Shown piece after piece: positions 1 to 5,816 of a stretch of 6,205 bases of DNA. Positions within the stretch are counted from its first letter, which is position 1; each line of letters starts with the position of its first letter. Origin of the DNA: Oscillospiraceae bacterium (GTDB lineage: Bacteria; Bacillota; Clostridia; Oscillospirales; Ruminococcaceae). Under the pieces are notes generated by a model. That model ran no database searches. It was not told the DNA's origin and saw only the letters and a program-made list of their open reading frames with translations. The stretch covers positions 1 to 6,205 of the forward strand of contig JAFUQL010000131.1 in NCBI GenBank assembly GCA_017472375.1, written 5' to 3'. The position numbers and the translations under genes are program-made.

Positions 1-1
1 C

Positions 2-175
2 ACCGTTCTGGCTCTGGTGTTCATCTTCCTGGGCACCCTTGTCTCCAACGACCTGGTCTGGGAGCTGACCTACGCCTTCAACTACCTGATGGTCATCCCC
101 AATGCCATTGCCCTGTTCGCTCTGACCAAGATGGTGGTCAAGTCCGTGGGCGAGGCGGATTCCCGCAAGAAGTAA
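2..175 (+). CDS. Sodium:amino-acid (alanine) symporter, AgcS family, C-terminal fragment
   Basis: This is the last 57 codons of a gene that begins left of the window, ending in TAA at 173-175. The peptide has a hydrophobic helix (LALVFIFLGTLV), a short loop with SNDLVWEL, then NYLMVIPNAIALFAL and a basic tail ending in DSRKK. The pattern of a Trp-containing loop followed by an 'N-x-LM-x-IPN-x-IAL' helix is characteristic of the end of AgcS/DAACS sodium:alanine or glycine symporters, which import small amino acids with Na+ across the cytoplasmic membrane. The substrate cannot be told from this fragment. It is followed within 30 bases by a strong terminator, so it is the last gene of its transcript. 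Family membership is fairly sure; another Na+-coupled amino-acid carrier is the main alternative. Confidence 0.8.
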   Translation, partial: TVLALVFIFLGTLVSNDLVWELTYAFNYLMVIPNAIALFALTKMVVKSVGEADSRKK

Positions 176-204
176 GCGCTATATATTATATAGTATAATA
201 AGGC

Positions 205-239
205 GAGGGCTCTCCCGGCGGGAGGGCCCTCCCTTTTTT
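205..239 (+). terminator. Rho-independent terminator of the symporter gene
   Basis: A 12-bp stem (205-216 with 220-231, one G-T wobble) closes a 3-nt GGC loop and is followed by CC and six T residues at 234-239. The stem is almost all G-C. It lies 29 nt after the symporter stop codon and separates that gene from the next promoter. Confidence 0.93.
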
Positions 240-311
240 GCGGTTTTGCCGCAGGATACCGCAAGATTTCAAAGAACGTATGAAGGATGTATTAACCTTT
301 TTCTCCATCGG

Positions 312-340
312 TTGACAGGTCTGCGGGATGAACCTATAAT
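312..340 (+). promoter_or_regulatory. Perfect consensus sigma-A promoter for the AI-2E/YtvI-family gene
   Basis: TTGACA at 312-317 and TATAAT at 335-340 are separated by 17 nt, a full match to the vegetative sigma factor consensus. The predicted start site is about 347, giving a leader of roughly 125 nt before the start codon at 473. The stretch between the terminator and this promoter (240-311) shows nothing else I can identify. Confidence 0.85.
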
Positions 341-353
341 GACAGATAATGAG

Positions 354-455
354 GCTTTCTGTACAACGGTGCAGAAAGCGGTACGCCGGCCCGTGCCCGC
401 CGGCGCACAGGGTCCAGCGTGGGCACGGGACGGCGCGGCCAGCGGGTGCGCGCCG
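354..455 (+). promoter_or_regulatory. Structured 5' leader with competing hairpins, unknown class
   Basis: Three stems can be read. Hairpin A pairs 354-364 with 369-379 (11 bp with one G-U, AACG loop). Stem B pairs 384-388 plus 390-398 with 421-429 plus 431-435 (14 bp, one mismatch). Hairpin C pairs 431-437 with 449-455 (7 bp). B and C share 431-435, so they exclude each other, and C ends only 3 nt before the GGAGG ribosome binding site at 459-463. This could be a translation switch or simply fold from high GC content. It matches no riboswitch class I recognise. Confidence 0.45.
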
Positions 456-472
456 GTTGGAGGAATGCCGGA

Positions 473-1576
473 ATGGCAATGAACAAACGCAGAGATTTTC
501 TCATCAATTTAGGTTACTACGGATTTATCCTGCTGGCGGCGGTGGCGGTGCTCAAGTACATCCTGCCCATGGCGGCCCCCTTCGTCATCGCCTTTGTGGT
601 GGCCAGCCTGCTGCAGGGCTTCATCCGTTTTCTGAAGCGGCGGCTGCATCTGCCCCACAAGCCGGCGGCGGTGCTGGCGGTGCTGCTGGCCTACGGGCTG
701 GTGGGCGGCGCGCTGACCCTGCTGGGCATCCGGGCGGTGGGCGGCCTCATTGACCTGATCCACCTGATCCCCAATATCTACTACACCCATGTTCTGCCCT
801 TTTTCAACGACATTCTGGTGAATCTCGAGGGCGCGTTCATCCGCATGGACGTGGACCTGGTGGCGGTGCTGGACAACATGGGCAACGAGCTGATCGCAAC
901 GCTGGGGCAGAAGGTGTCCGAGCTGTCGGTGGTGGCGATGGGGTTTGTCACCGATGTGGCCTCCTCCATCCCCGGGCTGTTCATCCGCCTGGTGCTGATG
1001 GTCATCTCCACCTTCTTCATCGCCATCGACTACGACCGGCTGGTGGGCTTCTGCCTGCGTCAGATGAACGACGGCACCCGCAACGTGTTCTTCCAGGTGA
1101 AGGAGTATGTGGCCGGCACCCTGCTGGTATGCCTGCGCTCCTACATCATCATTATGACCATCACCTTTGTGGAGCTGTCCCTGGCTTTCTCGCTCATCGG
1201 GCTGCAGCACGCCATGCTGGTGGCCTTCTGCATCGCCCTGTTTGACATTCTGCCCGTGCTGGGCACCGGCGGCATCATGGGCCCGTGGGCGCTGCTGGCC
1301 CTGCTGCAGGGCAACCTGCCGCTGGCCATCAAGCTGCTGCTCATCTACCTGATCATCACGGTCATCCGCAACATCATCGAGCCCAAGATCGTGGGCGGTC
1401 AGTTGGGTCTGCACCCGGTGGTCACCCTGTGCAGTATGTTCCTGGGCCTGCAGCTGTTTGGCGGCGTGGGCATGTTCGGGTTCCCCATCGGCCTGTCGCT
1501 GCTGCGCTACCTGAACGACCACGGGGTCATCCACCTGTTCAAGGACGAGGAAGAACCCGACGATGTGACGGTATAA
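473..1576 (+). CDS. AI-2E family / YtvI-like polytopic membrane protein
   Basis: The 367-residue protein belongs to the AI-2E transporter family (PF01594; close in size to the sporulation membrane protein YtvI). It is an integral cytoplasmic-membrane protein. Hydrophobic segments lie near residues 12-49, 64-88, 168-186, 216-243, 246-266, 283-300 and 317-346, with a long soluble or amphipathic stretch at about 90-160, as is usual in the family. Family signatures are DILPVLGTG (258-266), IEPKIVG (302-308) and GLHP (312-315). The tail is acidic. ATG 473 was chosen because GGAGG (459-463) sits 9 nt upstream; ATG 479 in the same frame is possible but 15 nt away. Members have been tied to AI-2 export, Na+/H+ exchange or sporulation, so the substrate should not be inferred from the family name. 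It is a single-gene transcript between two terminators. Confidence 0.88.
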   Translation: MAMNKRRDFLINLGYYGFILLAAVAVLKYILPMAAPFVIAFVVASLLQGFIRFLKRRLHLPHKPAAVLAVLLAYGLVGGALTLLGIRAVGGLIDLIHLIPNIYYTHVLPFFNDILVNLEGAFIRMDVDLVAVLDNMGNELIATLGQKVSELSVVAMGFVTDVASSIPGLFIRLVLMVISTFFIAIDYDRLVGFCLRQMNDGTRNVFFQVKEYVAGTLLVCLRSYIIIMTITFVELSLAFSLIGLQHAMLVAFCIALFDILPVLGTGGIMGPWALLALLQGNLPLAIKLLLIYLIITVIRNIIEPKIVGGQLGLHPVVTLCSMFLGLQLFGGVGMFGFPIGLSLLRYLNDHGVIHLFKDEEEPDDVTV

Positions 1577-1587
1577 AACAAACGATA

Positions 1588-1622
1588 AAACGCCCCCTGC
1601 AGCGTTGCTGCGGGGGGCGTTT
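1588..1622. terminator. Bidirectional terminator between convergent genes
   Basis: A 16-bp stem (1588-1603 with 1607-1622, one T-G wobble) closes a GTT loop. On the plus strand only TTT ends the stem, so termination of the AI-2E gene is modest. On the minus strand the stem is followed by a T-rich run (complement of 1572-1590), making it a strong terminator for the cupin operon. It lies 11 nt after one stop codon and 14 nt after the other. Confidence 0.88.
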
Positions 1623-1636
1623 CTGTGCGTATGGGG

Positions 1637-1978
1637 TCAGCTCTGCGGCGGGAACACCACCGTCAGCAGCATCTTGAAGGCTTCCTCGGCGTAGACCGCG
1701 TGGGGGATGCGGGCGGGCATCACCAGCACCTCGCCGGCGCGGACAAGGTGGTCGGTGCCGCCCACCGTGAAGCGGCCCACCCCCTCCAGCACCTGCACCA
1801 TGGCGTCTCCGGCGGAGTCGTGGGTGCTGATCTCCTCGCCCTCTGCAAAGGCGAACAAGGTCAGGCTGACGGCGGGGTTCTGGGCCAGGGTGCGGCTGAC
1901 GATCTGCCCCGGCTGGGCGCTGACCAGTTCGGCCAGCGGCAGAACGGCTTCGTGGGGGAGATTCCTGATGTATGGCAT
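1637..1978 (-). CDS. Small single-domain cupin protein
   Basis: The 113-residue protein is a compact single cupin (beta-barrel) domain, probably cytosolic. Cupin motif 1 is seen as GEEISTHDSAGDAMVQVLEG (47-66) and motif 2 as GEVLVMPARIPHAVYA (82-97). The metal-binding set is reduced: motif 1 has H53 followed by D54-S55 where many cupins have H-x-H, and D58 takes the usual acidic position; H93 in motif 2 is kept. A metal site is therefore possible but not assured. The start has AAAGGAG (complement of 1986-1992) 7 nt upstream. It begins 15 nt after the iron-sulfur gene and is surely co-transcribed with it. Its conserved-looking end (FKMLLTVVFP) recalls small cupins found near redox genes in anaerobes. 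No substrate can be assigned. Confidence 0.87.
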   Translation of the reverse strand: MPYIRNLPHEAVLPLAELVSAQPGQIVSRTLAQNPAVSLTLFAFAEGEEISTHDSAGDAMVQVLEGVGRFTVGGTDHLVRAGEVLVMPARIPHAVYAEEAFKMLLTVVFPPQS

Positions 1979-1993
1979 GGTTTCGCTCCTTTC

Positions 1994-2680
1994 TCAGTCC
2001 AGGATGCGGCCGTCGGTGGTCACGGTGACCACCTGCCAGGGGATGAACCGGCCGCTGTTTTTCAGAGCGGCGGTGGCGGCGCGCTCCAGCCCGCCGCAGC
2101 AGGGCACCTGCATCCGCACGATGGTCAGGCTGCGGATGTCGTTTTCACGCAGGATGGCGGTGAGCTTGTCGGTGTAGTCCACCCCGTCCAGCTTGGGGCA
2201 GCCGATGAGCGCCACCCGGTTTTGGATGTACTGCCGGTGGAACTCACCGTATGCATAGGCGCAGCAGTCGGCGGCGATGAGCAGGTTCGCGCCGCTGAAA
2301 TAAGGGGCGGTGATGGGCGCCAGCTTGATCTGCACCGGCCAGTTGCGCAGCTGGCTGGTCAGCACCGGCCCGGCGGCAGGGCGCTCCACCGGGGTGGGGG
2401 AGAGGGTGCGGGCCTGCGTGCCGGGGCAGCCGGCGGCGGCCCGCTCCTTCAAATGGCGCTCCACGGCGGCCTCGTCAAAGGGCGCGGCCTCCCGCTGCAC
2501 AAAGGAGATGGCGCCGGTGGGGCAGGCGGGCAGGCAGTTGCCCAGCCCGTCGCAGTAGTCGTCCCGCACCAGGGCGGCTTTGCCCTCCACCATGGCAATG
2601 GCGCCCTCCTGGCAGGCGGCGGCGCACAGGCCGCAGCCGTTGCACTTGTCGGGGTCGATCTGGATGATGGTTCGGATCAT
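1994..2680 (-). CDS. 4Fe-4S ferredoxin-type iron-sulfur protein with Cys-rich C-terminal domain
   Basis: The 228-residue cytosolic protein has an N-terminal ferredoxin domain (about 5-60). The first cluster motif is complete: C13-x2-C16-x2-C19-x3-C23. The second reads C43-x5-C49-x3-C53-P, with Leu at 46 where a Cys would be usual. The region from about 105 to 228 is not a ferredoxin fold. It carries further Cys motifs: ADCCA (C139, C140), GCPKLD (C161) and VPCCGG (C194, C195), plus GCPG (C85) in the linker. This arrangement occurs in an uncharacterised family of anaerobe iron-sulfur proteins; electron transfer or a redox/nitrosative-stress role is likely but unproven. The start ATG has GGAGG 8 nt upstream (complement of 2689-2693). 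It is the first gene of a two-gene operon with the cupin, divergent from a Crp/Fnr regulator whose predicted operator lies at -41.5 of its promoter. Confidence 0.88.
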   Translation of the reverse strand: MIRTIIQIDPDKCNGCGLCAAACQEGAIAMVEGKAALVRDDYCDGLGNCLPACPTGAISFVQREAAPFDEAAVERHLKERAAAGCPGTQARTLSPTPVERPAAGPVLTSQLRNWPVQIKLAPITAPYFSGANLLIAADCCAYAYGEFHRQYIQNRVALIGCPKLDGVDYTDKLTAILRENDIRSLTIVRMQVPCCGGLERAATAALKNSGRFIPWQVVTVTTDGRILD

Positions 2681-2695
2681 GGTCGTGTCCTCCTG

Positions 2696-2724
2696 TTGAC
2701 TTTCTGCCCTGAGTATACTATGAT
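2696..2724 (+). promoter_or_regulatory. Promoter of the Crp/Fnr regulator gene
   Basis: TTGACT (2696-2701) and TATGAT (2719-2724) are 17 nt apart, with a start site near 2731. This promoter overlaps the divergent one: the two -10 boxes nearly abut (2712-2717 on minus, 2719-2724 on plus), so the polymerases should exclude each other. Confidence 0.6.
2705..2717 (-). promoter_or_regulatory. Predicted activator-dependent promoter of the iron-sulfur/cupin operon
   Basis: On the minus strand TATACT (complement of 2712-2717) is a good -10 box, giving a start site near 2705 and a 24-nt leader. No good -35 exists at the right spacing (complement of 2735-2740 reads CATACA), as expected where a Crp/Fnr protein replaces -35 contacts. 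The palindrome at 2739-2754 is centred exactly at -41.5. Confidence 0.55.
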
Positions 2725-2738
2725 GGGGCGGATGTGTA

Positions 2739-2754
2739 TGTTGTTTCTACAACA
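2739..2754. promoter_or_regulatory. Candidate Crp/Fnr operator, TGTTGT-N4-ACAACA
   Basis: A perfect 6+6 inverted repeat with a 4-nt centre (TTCT), the size and symmetry of Crp/Fnr operators, lies next to a Crp/Fnr gene. Its centre is 2746.5, at -41.5 of the predicted minus-strand start and about +9 to +24 of the regulator transcript. It shares its last base with the regulator's AAAGGAG (2754-2760). Expected effect: activation of the iron-sulfur operon and repression of the regulator. Confidence 0.6.
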
Positions 2755-2766
2755 AAGGAGCGAACA

Positions 2767-3420
2767 ATGAAGCAGAAATTGCTGGAAACCTGCCCGCTGT
2801 TCCGCGGGGCGCAGCCGGAGCAGATCGCGGAGCTGCTGGAGAGCCTCTCGGCGCGGGAGCGCAGCTATGGCCGGGGCGAGACCATCCTGCGGGCGGGCGA
2901 GGTCACCGACGCGGTGTGTGTGGTGATGGCGGGCGGCGTGACCATTGAAAACGACGATGCGTGGGGAAACCGCGCCATTCTGGAGCATCTGGGCCCGGGG
3001 CAGGTGTTTGCCGAGGCCTACGCCTGCCTGCCCGGCGAGCCGCTGATGGTCACCGCCCGTGCCGCCGAGGACAGCCGCATCCTGTTTCTGCGGGTGGAGG
3101 GGCTTTTGAGAGGCAGCGCCGACGGCAGCCGGGCGCTGCTGGTGCGCAACCTGCTGGACATCGCCGCCCGCAAGAATCTGGCGCTGTCGCGGCGGATCTT
3201 CCACACCTCCGCCAAGACCATCCGGGGGCGGCTGCGGTCCTACCTGTCCGAGCAGGCGGTGCGGCACGGCAGCCGCAGCTTCACCATCCCCTTCGACCGG
3301 CAGCAATTGGCGGACTATCTGGGGGTGGACCGGAGTGCGCTGTCCGCCGAGCTGGGCAAAATGCAGCGGGAGGGCCTTCTGCGGGTGGACCGCCGCCGCT
3401 TTGAACTGCCGGAGGAATAA
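2767..3420 (+). CDS. Crp/Fnr family transcriptional regulator
   Basis: The 217-residue DNA-binding protein has the usual family length. Residues about 8-115 form a cyclic-nucleotide-binding-like beta-roll (start CPLFRGAQPEQIAELL; core ERSYGRGETILRAGE; GPGQVFAEAYA at 76-86). A dimerisation helix follows at about 117-145. The C-terminal winged helix (about 150-217) has FTIPFDRQQLADYLGVDRSA, with the recognition helix near 188-201. The protein lacks an N-terminal Fnr-type cysteine cluster (only C9, C51 and C87), and FAEA replaces the usual cAMP-pocket G-E-x-A pattern, so it probably senses neither O2 by a 4Fe-4S cluster nor cAMP. ATG 2767 is set by AAAGGAG 6 nt upstream; an in-frame ATG at 2734 lacks a ribosome binding site and would lie across the operator. 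It is divergent from the iron-sulfur/cupin operon, which it likely controls. Heme- or redox-sensing HcpR-like proteins are a possible comparison. Confidence 0.88.
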   Translation: MKQKLLETCPLFRGAQPEQIAELLESLSARERSYGRGETILRAGEVTDAVCVVMAGGVTIENDDAWGNRAILEHLGPGQVFAEAYACLPGEPLMVTARAAEDSRILFLRVEGLLRGSADGSRALLVRNLLDIAARKNLALSRRIFHTSAKTIRGRLRSYLSEQAVRHGSRSFTIPFDRQQLADYLGVDRSALSAELGKMQREGLLRVDRRRFELPEE

Positions 3421-3460
3421 TTTCTGCGCCGCCAGGACAAACGAAGCTGCGAAAAAATAC

Positions 3461-3489
3461 TTGCACACTTCGCGTGTTTTGGATATAAT
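3461..3489 (+). promoter_or_regulatory. Promoter of the putative manganese efflux permease
   Basis: TTGCAC (3461-3466) and TATAAT (3484-3489) are 17 nt apart, giving a start near 3496 and a leader of about 80 nt. The leader has only weak hairpins (for example TGCGC/GCGCA) and no GGGGAGUAG-type motif, so I see no manganese riboswitch here. No terminator follows the regulator gene, so some read-through is possible. Confidence 0.75.
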
Positions 3490-3575
3490 TGAGGTTGTTT
3501 TGCGCTAACCGTGCGCAGAGAGACGAACCGGCAAGCCAACCGACTGTTTATTATAAAGGTAAGAGGATCACGAAT

Positions 3576-4454
3576 TTGTCGATGCACGTTTTGATGCATG
3601 CCCTTGAGCATGCGGTGGAGGACAGCGTCCGGATGCTGCCCTTCCTGTACCTGGCCTATCTGGCCATCGAATTCATCGAGCACAGCCACGGCGAGCGCAT
3701 CGAGCGGGCGCTGGCCGGCGGCGGCCGCTGGGGCTTCGCGGCGGGCGCGGCGCTGGGCAGTGTGCCCCAGTGCGGCTTTTCGGCCATGGCGGCCAACCTG
3801 TACGCCAGCCGGGTCATCACGCTGGGCACCCTGATCGCGGTCTTTCTGGCCACCTCGGACGAGGCAGTGCCCCTGCTGGTGGCCATGCCCGGCAAGTGGC
3901 CGGTGATGGCGATGCTCATCACGCTGAAGGTGGTGTTCGGCGTTGTGGCGGGCTTCTGCCTGGACGTGCTGTTCAAGGGGCTGCTGCCCCGGGGTCTGCG
4001 GGGCGGCTACACCGGCCACGCCGACGAGGTGGACTGCCACGAGGAGCACGAGGAGCAGACCAGCGTGTGGCTGTCGGCCCTGCGGCACACCGCCGAGATC
4101 TTCCTGTTCATCGTGCTGTTCAGCTTTTTGATCGGCCTGGTGTTTGAGCTGGTGGGCGAGGACGTGGTCTCGGAGGTGCTTCTGGGCATGGGCGTTCTGC
4201 AGCCCCTGTTCACCGCCTTTGTGGGTCTGGTGCCCAACTGCGCGGCCAGCGTGCTGCTCACCCAGCTGTACCTGTCCGGGGGCATCGGCTTCCCGGCGCT
4301 GATGGCCGGCCTGTGCAGCGGCGCGGGCGTGGGCCTGGCGGTGCTGTTCCGCGCGAACCCCAGCCTGAAGCAGAACCTGTTCATCGCCGGGCTGCTGTGG
4401 GCCATCGGCGCGGGCTGCGGCCTGGTGCTGGAGCTGCTGGGCCTGTACCTGTAA
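3576..4454 (+). CDS. Putative manganese transporter / arsenic-efflux-type permease
   Basis: The 292-residue polytopic membrane protein resembles the family annotated in Firmicutes as 'putative manganese transporter' or 'arsenic efflux protein'; it probably exports a metal ion or oxyanion. Hydrophobic segments lie near 19-35, 52-75, 80-103, 108-134, 172-192, 200-218, 223-255 and 267-292. It is built from two related halves: PQCGFSAMAANLY (64-76) matches PNCAASVLLTQLY (220-232), each a Pro-Gln/Asn-Cys motif in a membrane helix. A cytosolic loop, HADEVDCHEEHEE (148-160), is rich in metal-ligand residues. The start is uncertain: TTG 3576 has AGAGG 9 nt upstream, while ATG 3582 in the same frame is 15 nt away and gives 290 residues. 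It has its own promoter and terminator. Mn is favoured over arsenic by family habit and because mntP is nearby; the substrate is not proven. Confidence 0.8.
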   Translation: MSMHVLMHALEHAVEDSVRMLPFLYLAYLAIEFIEHSHGERIERALAGGGRWGFAAGAALGSVPQCGFSAMAANLYASRVITLGTLIAVFLATSDEAVPLLVAMPGKWPVMAMLITLKVVFGVVAGFCLDVLFKGLLPRGLRGGYTGHADEVDCHEEHEEQTSVWLSALRHTAEIFLFIVLFSFLIGLVFELVGEDVVSEVLLGMGVLQPLFTAFVGLVPNCAASVLLTQLYLSGGIGFPALMAGLCSGAGVGLAVLFRANPSLKQNLFIAGLLWAIGAGCGLVLELLGLYL

Positions 4455-4505
4455 GGGGCCTATCGGCCGAACGATTTGCACAGAAGCATATTTGCACATT
4501 CAGTG

Positions 4506-4537
4506 AAAGAGCGGGCAGTTGCAGCCCGCTCTTTTTT
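4506..4537 (+). terminator. Rho-independent terminator of the permease gene
   Basis: An 11-bp perfect stem (4506-4516 with 4524-4534) closes a 7-nt loop, with T residues running 4532-4537. It lies 51 nt after the permease stop codon. Bases 4455-4505 between them show nothing recognisable beyond a repeated TTTGCAC (4475-4481 and 4491-4497 area). Confidence 0.92.
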
Positions 4538-4546
4538 CGTTATAAT
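4519..4546 (+). promoter_or_regulatory. nagA promoter nested in the upstream terminator
   Basis: A perfect TATAAT at 4541-4546 follows the terminator T-run. The best -35 at a workable distance is TTGCAG (4519-4524, 16-nt spacer), weak (3 of 6) and located in the loop and first 3'-stem base of the terminator hairpin. The start would be near 4553. No other promoter is visible before nagA. Confidence 0.55.
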
Positions 4547-4559
4547 GAAAGCACAGGGA

Positions 4560-4608
4560 GCCGCCGGCACCCTGCGCCCGGCTGCGATGGCCTGCGGCGC
4601 CCGGCGGC
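4560..4608 (+). promoter_or_regulatory. Folded GC-rich leader of nagA, unknown function
   Basis: The leader can fold into one stacked hairpin: 4560-4567 with 4601-4608 (8 bp), 4574-4578 with 4596-4600 (5 bp) and 4580-4582 with 4590-4592. The ribosome binding site (4628-4633) is outside it. No known riboswitch (such as the glmS ribozyme) is recognised, and GC-rich sequence may fold this way by chance. Confidence 0.3.
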
Positions 4609-4643
4609 CGGCCACAAACGGAACGGGAAAGGATGGACCGACT

Positions 4644-5780
4644 ATGATCCTCAAAAACGGACGTATCTTCAACGCACAGGGCCGCTTTGAATGGGCCGAC
4701 GTGCAGATCATCGGCGACCGCATCGCCAAAGTTGCCCCCCCGAACACGCTGGAGGGGGATGAGGTGCTGGACGTGAGCGGCAAGTACGTCACCCCGGGCT
4801 TCATCGACCTGCACATCCACGGCTCGGATGGGGCGGATTTCTGCGACAGTGTGGATGGCAGCGAGGAGCACATCCGCAAAATGGCCGCCTTTCTGGGCAA
4901 GCAGGGCGTGACCAGCTTTTTGGGCACCACCATGACCTTCAGCGAGGAGATCCTCACCAAGATCCTGACCACCGCCCGGCCGCTGTTCGGGCAGGAGGGC
5001 ATGGGCGCTGTGCTGCGCGGCGTGAACATGGAGGGCCCCTTCTTTAATATGGCCAAGAAGGGCGCGCAGGCCGCCGAGTACATCATGGACCCGGACATCG
5101 GGATGTTTGAGCGGCTGTACGAGTGCAGCGGCGGCAACATCGTGCTGGCGGACGTGGCCCCCGAGCTGCCCGGCGCGGTGGAATACATCGAAGCAGTGAG
5201 CAAAAAGTGCACCGTGAGCATCGCCCACACAAATGCGAACTACGACGAGGCCATGGCGGGATTCAACGCGGGCGCCACCCATGTGACCCACCTGTTCAAC
5301 GCCATGCCCGCCTTCACCCACCGGGCTCCCGGCGTGGTGGGCGCCGCTGCCGACCGGGCCGGGCACGTGGAGATGATCTGCGACGGCGTGCATCTGCATC
5401 CTGCCATGGTGCGGGCGGTGTTCGCCATGTTCGGTGAGGATCGGGTGTGCATCATCAGCGACAGTCTGCGCGCCTGCGGCATGCCCAACGGCGAGTACAC
5501 GCTGGGCGGCCAGAAGTTCATTATGAAGGACGGCCTGGCTACCCTGGAGGACGGCACCATCGCCGGCAGTGCCACCTGCCTGGCGGAGGGCTTCCGCCGC
5601 ACGGTGGGCTTCGGCGTGCCGCTGGAGACCGCCCTGCGTGCCGCCACCATCAACCCCGCCCAGGCCGCGGGCCTGTTCGACGAGCTGGGCAGCATCACCG
5701 CCGGCAAGCGGGCCGACGTGCTGGTGCTGGACAGCGCCCTGATGCCCGGGGAGATCTTCATCGGCGGCGTGCGCCAGTGA
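4644..5780 (+). CDS. nagA: N-acetylglucosamine-6-phosphate deacetylase
   Basis: NagA removes acetate from GlcNAc-6-phosphate to give glucosamine-6-phosphate, the step that commits amino sugars from mucin, chitin or recycled wall to NagB and glycolysis, or to wall synthesis. It is a cytosolic amidohydrolase-superfamily TIM barrel. The 378 residues match the usual length. Visible signatures are PGFIDLHIHG (51-60, H57-x-H59), metal ligand E130 in NMEGPFF, H195 in SIAHTNA, H216 in THLFNAMPAFTHRAPG, DGVHLHP (247-253) and catalytic D273 in ISDSLRACG, followed by DGTIAGSA. E130, H195, H216 and D273 sit at or next to the E. coli NagA positions. The HxH pair suggests a possible two-metal site as in Gram-positive enzymes. 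ATG 4644 has AAAGGA 10 nt upstream. No nagB or PTS gene is in view and no T-tailed terminator follows. Confidence 0.95.
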   Translation: MILKNGRIFNAQGRFEWADVQIIGDRIAKVAPPNTLEGDEVLDVSGKYVTPGFIDLHIHGSDGADFCDSVDGSEEHIRKMAAFLGKQGVTSFLGTTMTFSEEILTKILTTARPLFGQEGMGAVLRGVNMEGPFFNMAKKGAQAAEYIMDPDIGMFERLYECSGGNIVLADVAPELPGAVEYIEAVSKKCTVSIAHTNANYDEAMAGFNAGATHVTHLFNAMPAFTHRAPGVVGAAADRAGHVEMICDGVHLHPAMVRAVFAMFGEDRVCIISDSLRACGMPNGEYTLGGQKFIMKDGLATLEDGTIAGSATCLAEGFRRTVGFGVPLETALRAATINPAQAAGLFDELGSITAGKRADVLVLDSALMPGEIFIGGVRQ

Positions 5781-5816
5781 GCCCGGCGGGACACAACGGC
5801 CCATCTGCCCACAGAA

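Noticed and set aside
339..482. Possible 47-codon leader peptide starting MTDNEAFC
   Set aside because: Its ATG overlaps the -10 box and lies upstream of the predicted start site at about 347, and it has no ribosome binding site.
1625..2770. 381-codon open frame on the plus strand opposite the iron-sulfur/cupin operon
   Set aside because: Low-complexity Gly/Ala/His/Gln composition with no ribosome binding site logic; the minus-strand genes have ribosome binding sites and clear motifs.
3465..3477. ACAC-TTCGC-GTGT inverted repeat in the permease promoter spacer
   Set aside because: Only 4-bp arms, expected often by chance; not enough to call an operator.
3490..3575. Second Mn riboswitch or other metal riboswitch before the efflux permease
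   Set aside because: The leader lacks the GGGGAGUAG and UCAACAUAC-type elements and has no terminator; only short weak hairpins are visible.
3315..4499. 394-codon open frame on the minus strand
   Set aside because: Antisense shadow of the efflux permease and the regulator's 3' end in GC-rich DNA. It is dominated by Gln, His, Ala and Arg repeats, matches no family and runs over the promoter and permease gene.
4553..4643. glmS-type ribozyme or amino-sugar riboswitch before nagA
   Set aside because: The leader is too short (about 90 nt) and lacks the glmS core; only a generic GC-rich hairpin is seen.
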